DNA of 64,000 nucleotides from Methylobacterium sp. Leaf112 (GTDB lineage: Bacteria > Pseudomonadota > Alphaproteobacteria > Rhizobiales > Beijerinckiaceae). The stretch is taken from the NCBI RefSeq assembly GCF_001423295.1, contig NZ_LMNG01000023.1:310856-374855 (forward strand), read 5' to 3'. Below are positions 33,603 to 42,746 of this stretch, in pieces; within the stretch, counting starts at the first letter, position 1, and every line of letters starts with the position of its first letter. A program made the position numbers and the translations under genes. Under the pieces are notes generated by a model, which was not told the origin of the DNA, ran no database searches, and saw only the letters and a list, made by a program, of their open reading frames with translations.

Positions 33603-33741
33603 TGCAATCTATCAGCAGGACTTATGGCGAGCATCACGAGAAACGATTTGATCTGATGAGTTGCCCGAACGCAAGATCGAACCGTCCTCGAAGCACCCAA
33701 GCTGCTTCGGGCCATCCCACGGCAGATCGGGCAGGATCACC
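33603..33741. promoter_or_regulatory. Divergent promoter region between the LysR gene and phnW
   Basis: 139 bp without a gene, between two divergent starts. It contains an AT-richer part (ATTGCAATCTATCAGC, then CGATTTGATCTGATGAG) suited to LysR binding and promoters. GGCAGGATCACC before the phnW ATG at 33742 provides a weak Shine-Dalgarno. No unambiguous T-N11-A box could be singled out. Confidence 0.45.
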
Positions 33742-34851
33742 ATGACAGCCGCCGCTCCCATTCTCCTCACGCCCGGCCCATTGACGACCTCGGAGCGCAC
33801 CCGCGCGGCGATGATGACGGATTGGGGCTCCTGGGACGGAAGCTTCAATGCTCTCACGGCAAACGTCTGCGAGCGCCTCGTTGCCATCGCCAACGGCACC
33901 GGAAGCCATGTCTGCGTGCCACTCCAGGGTAGCGGCACCTTCGCCGTGGAGGCCGCGATCGGCACCCTCGTCCCGCGGTCCGGCAAGGTGCTGGTCCTCG
34001 TCAACGGGGCCTACGGCAAACGTCTCGCGAAGATATGCGAGGCCCTAGGACGCGATCACACGGTCTACGAGACGGCCGACGACGTCCCCACCACGCCCGA
34101 GGCCGTCGACGGCCTGCTCGCCGCCGATCCCGCCATCAGCCATGTCGGGCTGATCCATTGCGAGACCAGCACCGGCATCCTCAACCCGTTGCCCGAGATC
34201 GCCGCTGTGGTCGCGCGCCACGGTCGCGGCCTGATCGTCGATGCGATGAGTTCCTTCGGCGCACTTCCGATAGACGCGGCCGCGGTACCGTTCGAGGCGC
34301 TGATCGCCGCCTCGGGCAAGTGCCTCGAAGGCGTGCCCGGGATGGGCTTCGTGATCGCGCGGGCGGATGTCCTGGCCAGGGCCGAGGGCAACTCTCCGTC
34401 GCTGGCGCTGAACCTCAGTGACCAGCACCTCTACATGCAGCGCACCGGGCAATGGCGCTTCACCCCGCCGACCCACGTCGTCGCGGCTCTCCACGAGGCG
34501 CTGCTGCAATACGATGAGGAGGGTGGTCTGCCGGCCCGTCACGCCAAGTACGCCCGCAACTGCGAGGTACTGATCCGCGGCATGGAACGGCTTGGCCTAA
34601 AGTCCTTCCTGCCTTCGGAGATCCAGGCTCCGATCATCGTGACCTTCCACGCGCCGAGCGACCCGAAGTACCGCTTCGCCGAATTCTACGCCGCCGTGCG
34701 TGACCGGGGCTTTATTCTCTATCCCGGCAAGCTCACCCAGCTGGAGACGTTTCGTGTCGGCTGCATCGGCCACGTCGAATCCGCCGACATGGAGCGCGCG
34801 GTCGAGGCCGTCGCCGAGGTGTTTGCAGAGCTGAACGTCACGACCCTCTGA
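33742..34851 (+). CDS. phnW: 2-aminoethylphosphonate-pyruvate transaminase
   Basis: A 369-residue class V aminotransferase that converts 2-aminoethylphosphonate plus pyruvate to phosphonoacetaldehyde plus L-alanine. It starts [18 protein letters not shown], as in Phn[33 protein letters not shown] (the PLP Asp) and [10 protein letters not shown] (the PLP Lys) are family blocks. I used the ATG at 33742, which begins at the conserved N-terminus; earlier in-frame starts add a non-conserved leader. First gene of the catabolic operon. Confidence 0.95.
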   Translation: MTAAAPILLTPGPLTTSERTRAAMMTDWGSWDGSFNALTANVCERLVAIANGTGSHVCVPLQGSGTFAVEAAIGTLVPRSGKVLVLVNGAYGKRLAKICEALGRDHTVYETADDVPTTPEAVDGLLAADPAISHVGLIHCETSTGILNPLPEIAAVVARHGRGLIVDAMSSFGALPIDAAAVPFEALIAASGKCLEGVPGMGFVIARADVLARAEGNSPSLALNLSDQHLYMQRTGQWRFTPPTHVVAALHEALLQYDEEGGLPARHAKYARNCEVLIRGMERLGLKSFLPSEIQAPIIVTFHAPSDPKYRFAEFYAAVRDRGFILYPGKLTQLETFRVGCIGHVESADMERAVEAVAEVFAELNVTTL

Positions 34852-34871
34852 TCGCACAGGAAAGCATAGCC

Positions 34872-35699
34872 ATGTCCTACGCTCACCCGAAGAAACTCCA
34901 GGCCGCGATCCTCGACTGGGCCGGGACCGTCGTCGATTTCGGCTCCTTCGCACCGACACAGATCTTCGTTGAGGCTTTCGCGGAGTTCGGCGTTGCCGTG
35001 AGCCTGCCCGAGGCAAGGGGCCCGATGGGCATGGGCAAATGGGATCACATCCGCACGCTTCTGAACCAACCCGAGATCGCCGCGCGCTACGCGGCTGCCT
35101 GCGGACGCGAAGCAACCAATGCTGACGTCACCGCGATCTACGAGCGTTTCATGCCTCTGCAGATCGAGAAGATCGCCGAGCATTCCGCTGTGATTCCCGG
35201 TGCACTGGACGCCATCGCCGACCTGCGGGCCAACGGGCTCAAGATCGGCTCCTGCTCCGGATACCCCGCCTGCGTCATGGAGCGGGTGGTCGCTCTCGCC
35301 GCTATAAACGGCTACGTCGCGGACCATGTAGTCGCCACGGACGAGGTCCCGAACGGGCGCCCCTATCCAGCACAGGCGCTGGCCAACGTGATCGCACTCG
35401 GCATCGACGATGTCGCCGCCTGCGTGAAAGTAGACGATACAGTTCCGGGCATCCTCGAAGGCCGCAAGGCCGGCATGTGGACCGTGGCGCTCACCTGCTC
35501 CGGCAACGCGCTGGGGCTCACTCATGACGCGTTCCGTGCACTCCCCGCCGACCGCCTCGCGTCCGAGCGGGCACGTATCGGCGCCCTGTTCGCCGACTCG
35601 AGGCCCCACTTTCTGATCGACACCATCGCCGACCTGCCGGGCGTCGTGAACGACATCAACGGATTGCTGGCGGCCGGACGCATGCCGCAGGCCTGCTGA
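34872..35699 (+). CDS. phnX: Phosphonoacetaldehyde hydrolase
   Basis: A 275-residue HAD-family enzyme that splits the C-P bond of phosphonoacetaldehyde to acetaldehyde and phosphate. The nucleophile Asp15 ([10 protein letters not shown]), the Schiff-base Lys56 in the cap (GMGKWDHI), SCSGYP and KVDDTVPGI are PhnX signatures. Starts 20 bp after phnW with AGGAAAG upstream. Length is normal. Confidence 0.95.
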   Translation: MSYAHPKKLQAAILDWAGTVVDFGSFAPTQIFVEAFAEFGVAVSLPEARGPMGMGKWDHIRTLLNQPEIAARYAAACGREATNADVTAIYERFMPLQIEKIAEHSAVIPGALDAIADLRANGLKIGSCSGYPACVMERVVALAAINGYVADHVVATDEVPNGRPYPAQALANVIALGIDDVAACVKVDDTVPGILEGRKAGMWTVALTCSGNALGLTHDAFRALPADRLASERARIGALFADSRPHFLIDTIADLPGVVNDINGLLAAGRMPQAC

Positions 35700-35717
35700 G
35701 AAACGACCTGGTTTCGA

Positions 35718-35741
35718 TCGGGCGTGATTTCGCGCGCCCGA
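35718..35741 (+). terminator. Hairpin after phnX
   Basis: TCGGGCG (35718-35724) pairs with CGCCCGA (35735-35741), 10-nt loop, followed by CTAAAATATTT. It may attenuate or process the transcript between phnX and the transporter genes. The rest of 35742-35945 is AT-richer and could hold a second promoter. Confidence 0.4.
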
Positions 35742-35945
35742 CTAAAATATTTCGTCGTTGTTCCGCGGCTATTGCCAGCGGCAGATGTCGGCTGATCTTA
35801 TGTATGTAAGTCACGTTTGGTGGTGGCTTATAATCAGGCAGGCAATGCATAAAGGCTGGACTTGATCGACCAGAGTTTTCGTCTTTCTACTGTCATAGAT
35901 CGGGCGTTAGAGACGTCGGAACGACAAGACTCCGGAGCATCATCC

Positions 35946-36977
35946 ATGAAAGTCCTCGGCCTCCTCGCCCTGACCCTCGCCCTGACATCGTCGCTGACGG
36001 TTCCAGCCAAAGTATCGGCAGCTGAGCGCACCAAGCTTACGATCTACACCGCCCTGGAAAACGACCAGCTCGGCCCGTTCAAGGCGGGCATCGAGCGGGC
36101 GGTGCCCGAGGTCGAGGTGGTCTGGGTCCGGGATTCGACGGGCGTCATCACCGCCCGGTTCCTCGCCGAGAAGGACAATCCTCGCGCCGACATGGTGATG
36201 GGGCTCGCCGCCTCCAGCCTCCTGATGTTCGAGAAGCAGGGCCTGCTCGCTACCTACGAGCCGAAGGGGGCAGACGCCCTCAAGCCCGCCTTTCGCGACT
36301 CCATCCGCCCCTACAGCTGGACAGGCACCGACGCCTCGATTGGCGTGATCTGTTTCAACACCGCGGAAGCCGAGAAGGATGGCGCGAAGACCCCTGCGCG
36401 ATGGGCCGACCTCCTGGTGCCATCCCTCAAGGGCAAGGTGGTGATGCCACACCCCGCCTCCTCGGGCACCGGTTACCTGCTGGTCGCCGGTTGGCTCCAG
36501 GGCATGGGCGAAGAGGCGGGCTGGGCTTTCATGGACAAGCTCCATGAGAACATCGCCGCCTACCTGCATTCAGGTTCGGCGCCCTGTGTCCAGGCAGCAC
36601 GCGGCGAGCGCACCGCCGGCCTGTCGTTGGACATGCGCGGCGCCGCGGAGAAGTCGAAGGGGGCGCCACTTGCCGTGGTCGTTCCCGCCGACGGCACGGG
36701 CTGGGACGAGGAGGCCTACGCCATCGTCGGCACCACCAAGCACCTGGAACTCGCCCGCAAGGTTGCCGACTGGGGTGCGACCAAGGCTGCCAACGAACTC
36801 TACGCCAAGAGTTACGCGGTCGTTGCCTATCCCGGCGTCGCCAACGTACCCGCGAACTACCCCGCCAATGCCGAGGCTGCGATGATCAAAAACGATCTCG
36901 GCTGGATGGCCGACAACCGCGAGCGGGTGCTCGCCGAATGGTCGCGCCGCTACGAGGCCAAAGCCGCCAAGAAGTAG
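35946..36977 (+). CDS. phnS: 2-aminoethylphosphonate ABC transporter, substrate-binding protein
   Basis: A 343-residue periplasmic protein with signal peptide (KVLGLLALTLALTSSLTV, cleavage near KVSA-AE), then a type 2 binding fold: LTIYTALENDQLGPFKAGIE, VVWVRDSTGVITARFLAE, and KGKVVMPHPASSGTGYL. This is the iron/putrescine-like group that includes PhnS-type 2-aminoethylphosphonate receptors. Start at the ATG 35946, giving a proper leader. Followed by its ATPase and fused permease. Confidence 0.87.
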   Translation: MKVLGLLALTLALTSSLTVPAKVSAAERTKLTIYTALENDQLGPFKAGIERAVPEVEVVWVRDSTGVITARFLAEKDNPRADMVMGLAASSLLMFEKQGLLATYEPKGADALKPAFRDSIRPYSWTGTDASIGVICFNTAEAEKDGAKTPARWADLLVPSLKGKVVMPHPASSGTGYLLVAGWLQGMGEEAGWAFMDKLHENIAAYLHSGSAPCVQAARGERTAGLSLDMRGAAEKSKGAPLAVVVPADGTGWDEEAYAIVGTTKHLELARKVADWGATKAANELYAKSYAVVAYPGVANVPANYPANAEAAMIKNDLGWMADNRERVLAEWSRRYEAKAAKK

Positions 36978-37018
36978 GGCTCGTCCGAACGAGAACACGA
37001 GAGATCGAGGGTACTGCC

Positions 37019-38116
37019 ATGACACTTCGCGACGCGACGCCGTTTCTCAGGGTTTCGGGATTGTCGAAGCGCTACGGTGCTTTCATCGCCCTCGACAGGA
37101 TCGACTTGGAGATCGCGCGGGGAGAGTTCGTCTGCTTCCTCGGCCCTTCCGGCTGCGGCAAGACGACCTTGCTGCGTATGATCGCCGGGCTTGACCGGCA
37201 GGATGAGGGACGCATCGAGATCGGTAGCCGCGATGTCTCGTCGGCCCCGCCCTCGGAGCGCGACTTCGGCATCGTGTTCCAATCGTATGCGCTCTTCCCG
37301 AACCTGACGGTAGCGGCCAACGTCGCCTACGGCCTCGTCAACACGCGGATGCCGAAAGCACGGATCGCCGCGCGGGTCGCCGAGCTCTTGTCCCTCGTTG
37401 GCCTGCCCGAACAGGGAGCCAAGTATCCGGTCCATCTCTCGGGTGGCCAGCAGCAGCGGGTGGCACTTGCCCGGGCACTGGCCACCTCCCCCTCCCTGCT
37501 CCTCCTCGACGAGCCGCTCTCGGCGCTCGACGCCAAGGTCCGCACGCGGCTCCGCGACGAGATCCGGCAGCTGCAGAAACGCCTCGGCATCACGACCATC
37601 ATGGTCACCCACGACCAGGAGGAGGCGCTCGCCATGGCGGATCGGGTCGTGGTGATGAACCGCGGCGCGATCGAGCAGGTCGGCACACCCGAGGACATCT
37701 ACCGTCAACCCGCCTCGGCGTTCGTGGCCGACTTCATCGGCGCTATGACCTTCCTCAACGCAACCGTCGGAAGCGCCCGCGAGATCCGGGTCGGGAGCGT
37801 CGACCTCGTCTGCGAGGACGGGCGTGGCTTCATTCCCGGCAGTCCCGTGCGCCTCGGCTTCCGCCCAGAGGAGATCCGTGTCGGCAACGTCGTCCCCACC
37901 GACGTCAACGCCATCGAGGTGCGGGTGCGCAGCCTCGAGTTCCTGGGCTCGTTCTACCGCGCCCGCCTGGAGCCCAGCCGCGACCTCGGCGGAACGCTGG
38001 TCGCCGACCTCTCGGCCAACCTGCATGGCGACCTCGCCCTCAGCGAGGGCCAATACCTCTACGTTTCCCTGCCGCCGACGGCCCTCCGGGCCTTCCCGGC
38101 GACCACGCACGCGTGA
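37019..38116 (+). CDS. phnT: 2-aminoethylphosphonate ABC transporter, ATP-binding protein
   Basis: A 365-residue ABC ATPase: Walker A GPSGCGKT, Q-loop VFQSYALFPN, signature LSGGQQQR, Walker B LLLLDEPLSALD, H-loop VTHDQ, and a C-terminal TOBE-type domain (from ~245). Grouped with PotA/FbpC-like importers of polyamines, iron and phosphonates. The ATG at 37019 lies 41 bp after the binding protein. Its stop overlaps the permease start (GTGA). Confidence 0.9.
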   Translation: MTLRDATPFLRVSGLSKRYGAFIALDRIDLEIARGEFVCFLGPSGCGKTTLLRMIAGLDRQDEGRIEIGSRDVSSAPPSERDFGIVFQSYALFPNLTVAANVAYGLVNTRMPKARIAARVAELLSLVGLPEQGAKYPVHLSGGQQQRVALARALATSPSLLLLDEPLSALDAKVRTRLRDEIRQLQKRLGITTIMVTHDQEEALAMADRVVVMNRGAIEQVGTPEDIYRQPASAFVADFIGAMTFLNATVGSAREIRVGSVDLVCEDGRGFIPGSPVRLGFRPEEIRVGNVVPTDVNAIEVRVRSLEFLGSFYRARLEPSRDLGGTLVADLSANLHGDLALSEGQYLYVSLPPTALRAFPATTHA

Positions 38117-39849
38117 GGCCGGCCATGTCCGACGCCACCCTCGCCTTGCCCCGGTCGGAGGCCGTGCCGGCAAAGCGCCGTGCCGTTTCCGAAAGCACGG
38201 TCGGTATCGCGTTCATCGCGGGCCTGTGCCTGGTTCTCGTGCTCGTCATCGCCCTGCCGCTCGGCGCACTGCTGATCAAGAGCCTGGAGGCCCCGGACGG
38301 CGGGATGGCGGGCCTGTCCAACTTCCGCACCTATTTCGCCACGCCGACGCTGGTCGATGCGCTTCTCAACAGCATCACCGTGGCCGGCAGCGTCGTCGCG
38401 ATCGTGGTGCCGCTGGCCTTCGGCTACGCCTATGCACTCACCCGCACGGCGATGCGGTTCAAGGGGCTGCTGCTCGCGCTCGCCCTGCTGCCGCTGTTCG
38501 CGCCCTCCCTGCTGTCGGGCATCGCGCTCACCTACATCCTCGGCAACCAGGGTTTCCTGCGTGGAATCCTGTTCGGCCGAACCGTCTACGGGCCGATCGG
38601 CATCACCATCGCGGAATGCCTCTACGCGTTCCCGCACGCGGTGATCATCCTCGTCACCGCGCTCGGGCTCTCTGACGGGCGCCTCTACGAGGCCGCCTCC
38701 GCCATGGGGACGAGCCGCCTGCGCACCTTCCTCACCGTGACCCTGCCCGGCGCCCGCTACGGCCTCGTCAGCGCCGCCTTCGTGGTCTTCACCCTCGTCG
38801 TCACCGATTTCGGTATCCCGAAGGTGATCGGCGGCCAGTACGCGGTGCTCGCCACCGACGCCTACCGGCAAGTCGTCGGCCAGCAGAACTTCCCGATGGG
38901 GGCCGTCGTCGGCCTCCTGATGCTGGTGCCTGCCGTGCTGGCCTTCGTCGTCGACCGGCTGATCCAGCGCCGGCAATCGTCCCTGCTCTCGGCCCGCTCG
39001 GTGCCCTACGAGCCTAAAGTCCGTCCGGCCCGCGATCGGCTCGTGCTCGCCTACGCGGTGTTCGTGGCCGGGGTGATCGTGGGGACCTACGGCGTCGCGG
39101 TCTGGGCCTCCTTCATCCGCTACTGGCCCTACAACCTCGGGCTGACGCTGGACCATTACGACTTCGCGGCGGCCGACGCCGACGGCTGGTCGCCGTACTG
39201 GAATTCCCTGGTCATGGCGCTCTCGGTCGCCGCCATCGGCACGGTGGTCGTGTTCTGCGGCGCCTACCTCATCGAGAAGCTGAAGCTGTTTCCCGCCGGC
39301 CGCGCCTTCGCGCAGCTCCTGGCGATGCTGCCCCTTGCCGTCCCCGGCCTCGTGCTGGGCCTCGGCTACGTGTTCTTTTTCAACGCGCCCTGGAACCCGC
39401 TGAACGTCCTCTACGGAACCCTGGCGCTGCTCGTGATCAACACGCTCGCGCATTACTACACCGTGGCCCACGTGACGGCGACGACGGCACTGAAGCAGAT
39501 TGACCCGGAATTCGAAGCCGTGTCGGCTTCCCTGAAGGTGCCGTTCTGGCAGACGTTCCGGCGCGTCAGCCTGCCGATCTGCGTGCCGACGGTGCTGGAA
39601 CTGGCCGTCTACCTGTTCGTCAACGCGATGACGACGGTCTCGGCGGTGATCTTCCTCTACGGGCCGAGCACCAAGCTCGCGGCCATCGCCATCGTCCACA
39701 TGGACGAGGCCGGCACGACGGCCGCCGCCGCCGCCATGGCGAGCGTGATCATGGCGACGGCCCTCGCGGCGCGCCTCCTCCTCGCCCTGGTCCATCGCTT
39801 CGTCCTCGTTCGGGCGCAGGCGTGGCGGCGCCGCGAGGTCATGACATGA
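38113..39849 (+). CDS. phnU: 2-aminoethylphosphonate ABC transporter, fused permease
   Basis: A 578-residue protein with two permease halves in one chain, about 12 transmembrane helices. Each half has its EAA loop: EAASAMGTSRLRTFLTVTLPGA and EAVSASLKVPFWQTFRRVSLPI. Single-chain two-domain permeases are typical of the 2-aminoethylphosphonate (PhnU2/V) and iron importers. A GTG at 38113 overlapping the ATPase stop gives a slightly longer form than the ATG at 38125. Its stop overlaps the next gene (ATGA). Confidence 0.88.
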   Translation: MRPAMSDATLALPRSEAVPAKRRAVSESTVGIAFIAGLCLVLVLVIALPLGALLIKSLEAPDGGMAGLSNFRTYFATPTLVDALLNSITVAGSVVAIVVPLAFGYAYALTRTAMRFKGLLLALALLPLFAPSLLSGIALTYILGNQGFLRGILFGRTVYGPIGITIAECLYAFPHAVIILVTALGLSDGRLYEAASAMGTSRLRTFLTVTLPGARYGLVSAAFVVFTLVVTDFGIPKVIGGQYAVLATDAYRQVVGQQNFPMGAVVGLLMLVPAVLAFVVDRLIQRRQSSLLSARSVPYEPKVRPARDRLVLAYAVFVAGVIVGTYGVAVWASFIRYWPYNLGLTLDHYDFAAADADGWSPYWNSLVMALSVAAIGTVVVFCGAYLIEKLKLFPAGRAFAQLLAMLPLAVPGLVLGLGYVFFFNAPWNPLNVLYGTLALLVINTLAHYYTVAHVTATTALKQIDPEFEAVSASLKVPFWQTFRRVSLPICVPTVLELAVYLFVNAMTTVSAVIFLYGPSTKLAAIAIVHMDEAGTTAAAAAMASVIMATALAARLLLALVHRFVLVRAQAWRRREVMT

Positions 39850-41552
39850 CCGGAACGGTGCTGCTCCTCGATCTCGCGGGCTGGGTCGCGCTCCTGCTCT
39901 GGGGCATCCACATGATCCGCACCGGGGTGCAGCGCGCCTTCGGCGGTGATCTCCAGCGCGTGCTGGGCGCAAGTCTGAATCACCCGGTCAAGGCGATGCT
40001 CGCCGGCCTCGGCGTGACGATGCTGCTTCAGAGCAGCACCGCGACGGGGCTGATGGCGACCGCCTTCGCGGCCGGGGGGCTGGTGGAGCTGATGCCGGCC
40101 CTGGCGGTGATGCTCGGCGCCAACGTCGGGACGGCGCTCATCGTCAAGGCCCTGTCGTTCGACGTCGCGATGGTGGCGCCCGTGCTCGTCCTCGTCGGGG
40201 CGGTCGCCTTTCGCCGGGCATCGGGCGCGAAGGGCAAGGCGATCGGGCGGATCGCCATCGGCCTCGGCCTCGTCCTGCTGGGCCTGATGCGGATGGTGGA
40301 GACGCTCGCGCCCTACGGCGAAGCGCCCGCGATGCGGGCGATCCTCGGCATCGTCGCGGCCGATCCGGTCATCACCGTGCTCATCGCCGCGCTGTTCGCA
40401 TGGGTGGCCCATTCCAGCGTCGCGGTGATCCTGCTGGTCGCCGCGCTCGCAGGGCAGGGCATGGTCCCGCCCGAGACCGCTCTCGCCCTGGTGCTGGGGG
40501 CCAACCTCGGCAGCGCCCTCAATCCGATGCTGGCGACCCGCGAGCCCGCCGGCCGCCGGGTGGCGCTCGGGAACCTCCTGGTGCGATTGGCCGGCTGCCT
40601 CGTCGCGCTGCCGCTGCTCGGCGGGATCACGCCCCTGGTCGAGGCCATGACGGGAGATCCGCGCGTCGCCGTGGCGAATTTCCACCTCGCGTTCAATGGG
40701 ATCCTCGCGCTCGCCGCCCTGCCGCTGCTTGGGCCGCTTGCCAGACTGCTCCGCCGGCTGCTGCCGGAGATGGAGGCGGCGCCCGGCACAGTGCGCGGAC
40801 TGTCGCTGGTTGCGGACCACGCCGAAATGCCCTCGATGGCGCTTGGCGACGCCTCCCGCCACGCGCTACGCATGGCCGACATCCTCGAGGGCATGCTGCG
40901 CGACGCCATTCGCCTGCTGCGGGGTGATGGTCTCGCCGTCGAGCGGATGCGGGCCGCCGAGCGCGAGATTGAGGGCCTCGGCGCCGAGTTGCAGCGCTAC
41001 CTCGCCCGGCTCGATGCCGACACCCTGAACGAAGCCGAGGAGCGCAGGCTCGCGGGCCTGATGAGCTTTACCATTCAGATCGGGCATGCCGGCGACGTCC
41101 TGGCGCGCAACGTCGCGACGCAAATCGGCAGACGGCGCAAACTCGGCGCGGCGTCCGCCGATTCCCTCGACCTCGCCGGCCTGCTCGACCGGCTGTCGGT
41201 CAACCTGCGCAACGCGGCCTCGCTGCTCGTCACCGAGGACGACCGCGCGGCGCGTCGCCTGGCGGCGGAGAAGCGGGCCTTCCGGGCGATGGAAGAGGCT
41301 CATGTCGTCGCCCATATCGCGTGGCTTCGCGAGGAACCGGCCAGGGACGATGCGGCCTGGACCGTCGGTCTCGATCTGCTGCGCGATCTCAAACGGATCA
41401 ACGACCATCTGGTCGCCGCCGCCGCTTATCCGATCCTGCGCAACAGCGGCGAACTTCTCGACAGCCGATTGCGCGTGGCCGTGGCGGCCGGAGCCACCCC
41501 GCGCCTGCCCGCGCTGACGCCTCCGCCGGCCCCGATCGGAGGTGTGCCGTGA
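39846..41552 (+). CDS. Na/Pi-cotransporter II family protein with PhoU-like domain
   Basis: A 568-residue protein. The N-terminal ~330 residues carry the two inverted NptA repeats (GVTMLLQSSTATGLMATAFAAGG and WVAHSSVAVILLVAALAG, with the QSSTAT and HSS motifs), about eight helices. The remaining ~230 are helical, PhoU-like. Bacterial relatives such as YjbB have been linked to phosphate export. Here, coupled to a pathway that releases one phosphate per substrate, efflux of surplus phosphate is a plausible role. ATGA overlap with the permease. Confidence 0.85.
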   Translation: MTGTVLLLDLAGWVALLLWGIHMIRTGVQRAFGGDLQRVLGASLNHPVKAMLAGLGVTMLLQSSTATGLMATAFAAGGLVELMPALAVMLGANVGTALIVKALSFDVAMVAPVLVLVGAVAFRRASGAKGKAIGRIAIGLGLVLLGLMRMVETLAPYGEAPAMRAILGIVAADPVITVLIAALFAWVAHSSVAVILLVAALAGQGMVPPETALALVLGANLGSALNPMLATREPAGRRVALGNLLVRLAGCLVALPLLGGITPLVEAMTGDPRVAVANFHLAFNGILALAALPLLGPLARLLRRLLPEMEAAPGTVRGLSLVADHAEMPSMALGDASRHALRMADILEGMLRDAIRLLRGDGLAVERMRAAEREIEGLGAELQRYLARLDADTLNEAEERRLAGLMSFTIQIGHAGDVLARNVATQIGRRRKLGAASADSLDLAGLLDRLSVNLRNAASLLVTEDDRAARRLAAEKRAFRAMEEAHVVAHIAWLREEPARDDAAWTVGLDLLRDLKRINDHLVAAAAYPILRNSGELLDSRLRVAVAAGATPRLPALTPPPAPIGGVP

Positions 41553-42733
41553 TGGATGGCGCGGTCGATCTGTCGCCGCGCCGCCTGGACATCCTCGTGG
41601 ACGAGACCGGCGACGAGGATTCGGACAGCGCCTGGTCCGAGGCGACCTGCGGCGGCCGCCTCACCATCGATCTGGGCGCGATCGTGCGCAATTACCGAGC
41701 GTTGACCCCGCGCGCCTCGGGGGCGCGGGTTGCGGCGGTCGTCAAGGCCGACGCCTACGGGCTCGGTGCCGGACGGGTCGCTCCGATGCTTGCGGCGGCA
41801 GGATGCGACACCTTCTTCGTCGCGCAGGTGCAGGAGGGCATCGCTCTCCGGCGCGACCTCCCGATGAGCCGCATTCTCGTCCTGAACGGTGCCGCGCCGG
41901 GTGCCGAGGCGGCCTGCCTCGTCCATCGCCTGGAACCGGTGCTGAACGGCTGGAGCGCGTTCGAGGCGTGGTCGCGCGCGACGCGCATCGCCGGGTTTCG
42001 TGGGCCTTGCGCGATCCAGTTCGACACCGGCATGGCGCGCTTCGGCTTCGGCTTCGCCCTCGCCGACGCCGGGCGTCTTGCCGCCCGGATCGCGCGGACG
42101 GACCACATGACGGTCGGGCTCGTCATGAGCCATCTCGCCTGCGCCGACACCCCGGAAGATCCGACCAACCCGGCACAGCGTGATGCGATGACGGCGTTGC
42201 GGCCGATCTTTCCGGCGGCGGCGTTCAGCCTCGCGGCGTCGTCGGGGATCTTTCTGGGACAAAGCTACCATCTCGACCTCGTTCGGCCGGGGGCCGCCCT
42301 CTACGGCGTGGCTCCGGTCCCCGGCGAGGCGAATCCCATGTGCCCGGTCGTGCGGCTGGAGAGCCAGGTCGTGCAGGTGCGCACCGTACCGGGGGGCGCC
42401 GGCATCGGCTATGGCCACGCCGCCCGCGCACCCGGCCCGATGCGCCTCGCCACTCTGGCGGTGGGCTACGCCGACGGTCTTCCGCGCAGCCTCTCCGGGC
42501 GCGGTTCCGCATGGCTTGACGGCCTGAGGCTGCCGGTGGTCGGACGCGTCTCGATGGACAGCATCGTCGTGGATGTGAGCCGGGCCCCCGAAGGCGCCGT
42601 CGCTCATGGTGACTTCCTCGACCTGATCGGACCGGCCAACGGGATTGACGGCGTGGGGAGGGAGGCGGGCACCATCGGCTACGAGGTGCTCACCAGCCTC
42701 GGGCGCCGCTACGTCCGCCGGTATCTGGCTTGA
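41552..42733 (+). CDS. alr: Alanine racemase
   Basis: A 393-residue fold-type III PLP enzyme interconverting L- and D-alanine. Lys65 in VVKADAYGLGA binds PLP; the opposite-face Tyr is in GIGYGHAA; FDTGMARFG and RPGAALYGV are family blocks; VGRVSMDSIVVDV closes the C-terminal domain. A ~30-residue acidic extension precedes the usual start. The ATG at 41552 shares a base with the upstream stop (TGATG). As part of the phosphonate operon it can process L-alanine made by PhnW. Confidence 0.93.
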   Translation: MDGAVDLSPRRLDILVDETGDEDSDSAWSEATCGGRLTIDLGAIVRNYRALTPRASGARVAAVVKADAYGLGAGRVAPMLAAAGCDTFFVAQVQEGIALRRDLPMSRILVLNGAAPGAEAACLVHRLEPVLNGWSAFEAWSRATRIAGFRGPCAIQFDTGMARFGFGFALADAGRLAARIARTDHMTVGLVMSHLACADTPEDPTNPAQRDAMTALRPIFPAAAFSLAASSGIFLGQSYHLDLVRPGAALYGVAPVPGEANPMCPVVRLESQVVQVRTVPGGAGIGYGHAARAPGPMRLATLAVGYADGLPRSLSGRGSAWLDGLRLPVVGRVSMDSIVVDVSRAPEGAVAHGDFLDLIGPANGIDGVGREAGTIGYEVLTSLGRRYVRRYLA

Positions 42734-42746
42734 GGAGGCTTGACCG

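Noticed and set aside
38059..40862. Long minus-strand open frames (637 and 401 codons) rich in His, Arg, Asp and Gln
   Set aside because: Antisense to the permease and Na/Pi-cotransporter genes and of the low-complexity composition typical of GC-rich shadows.
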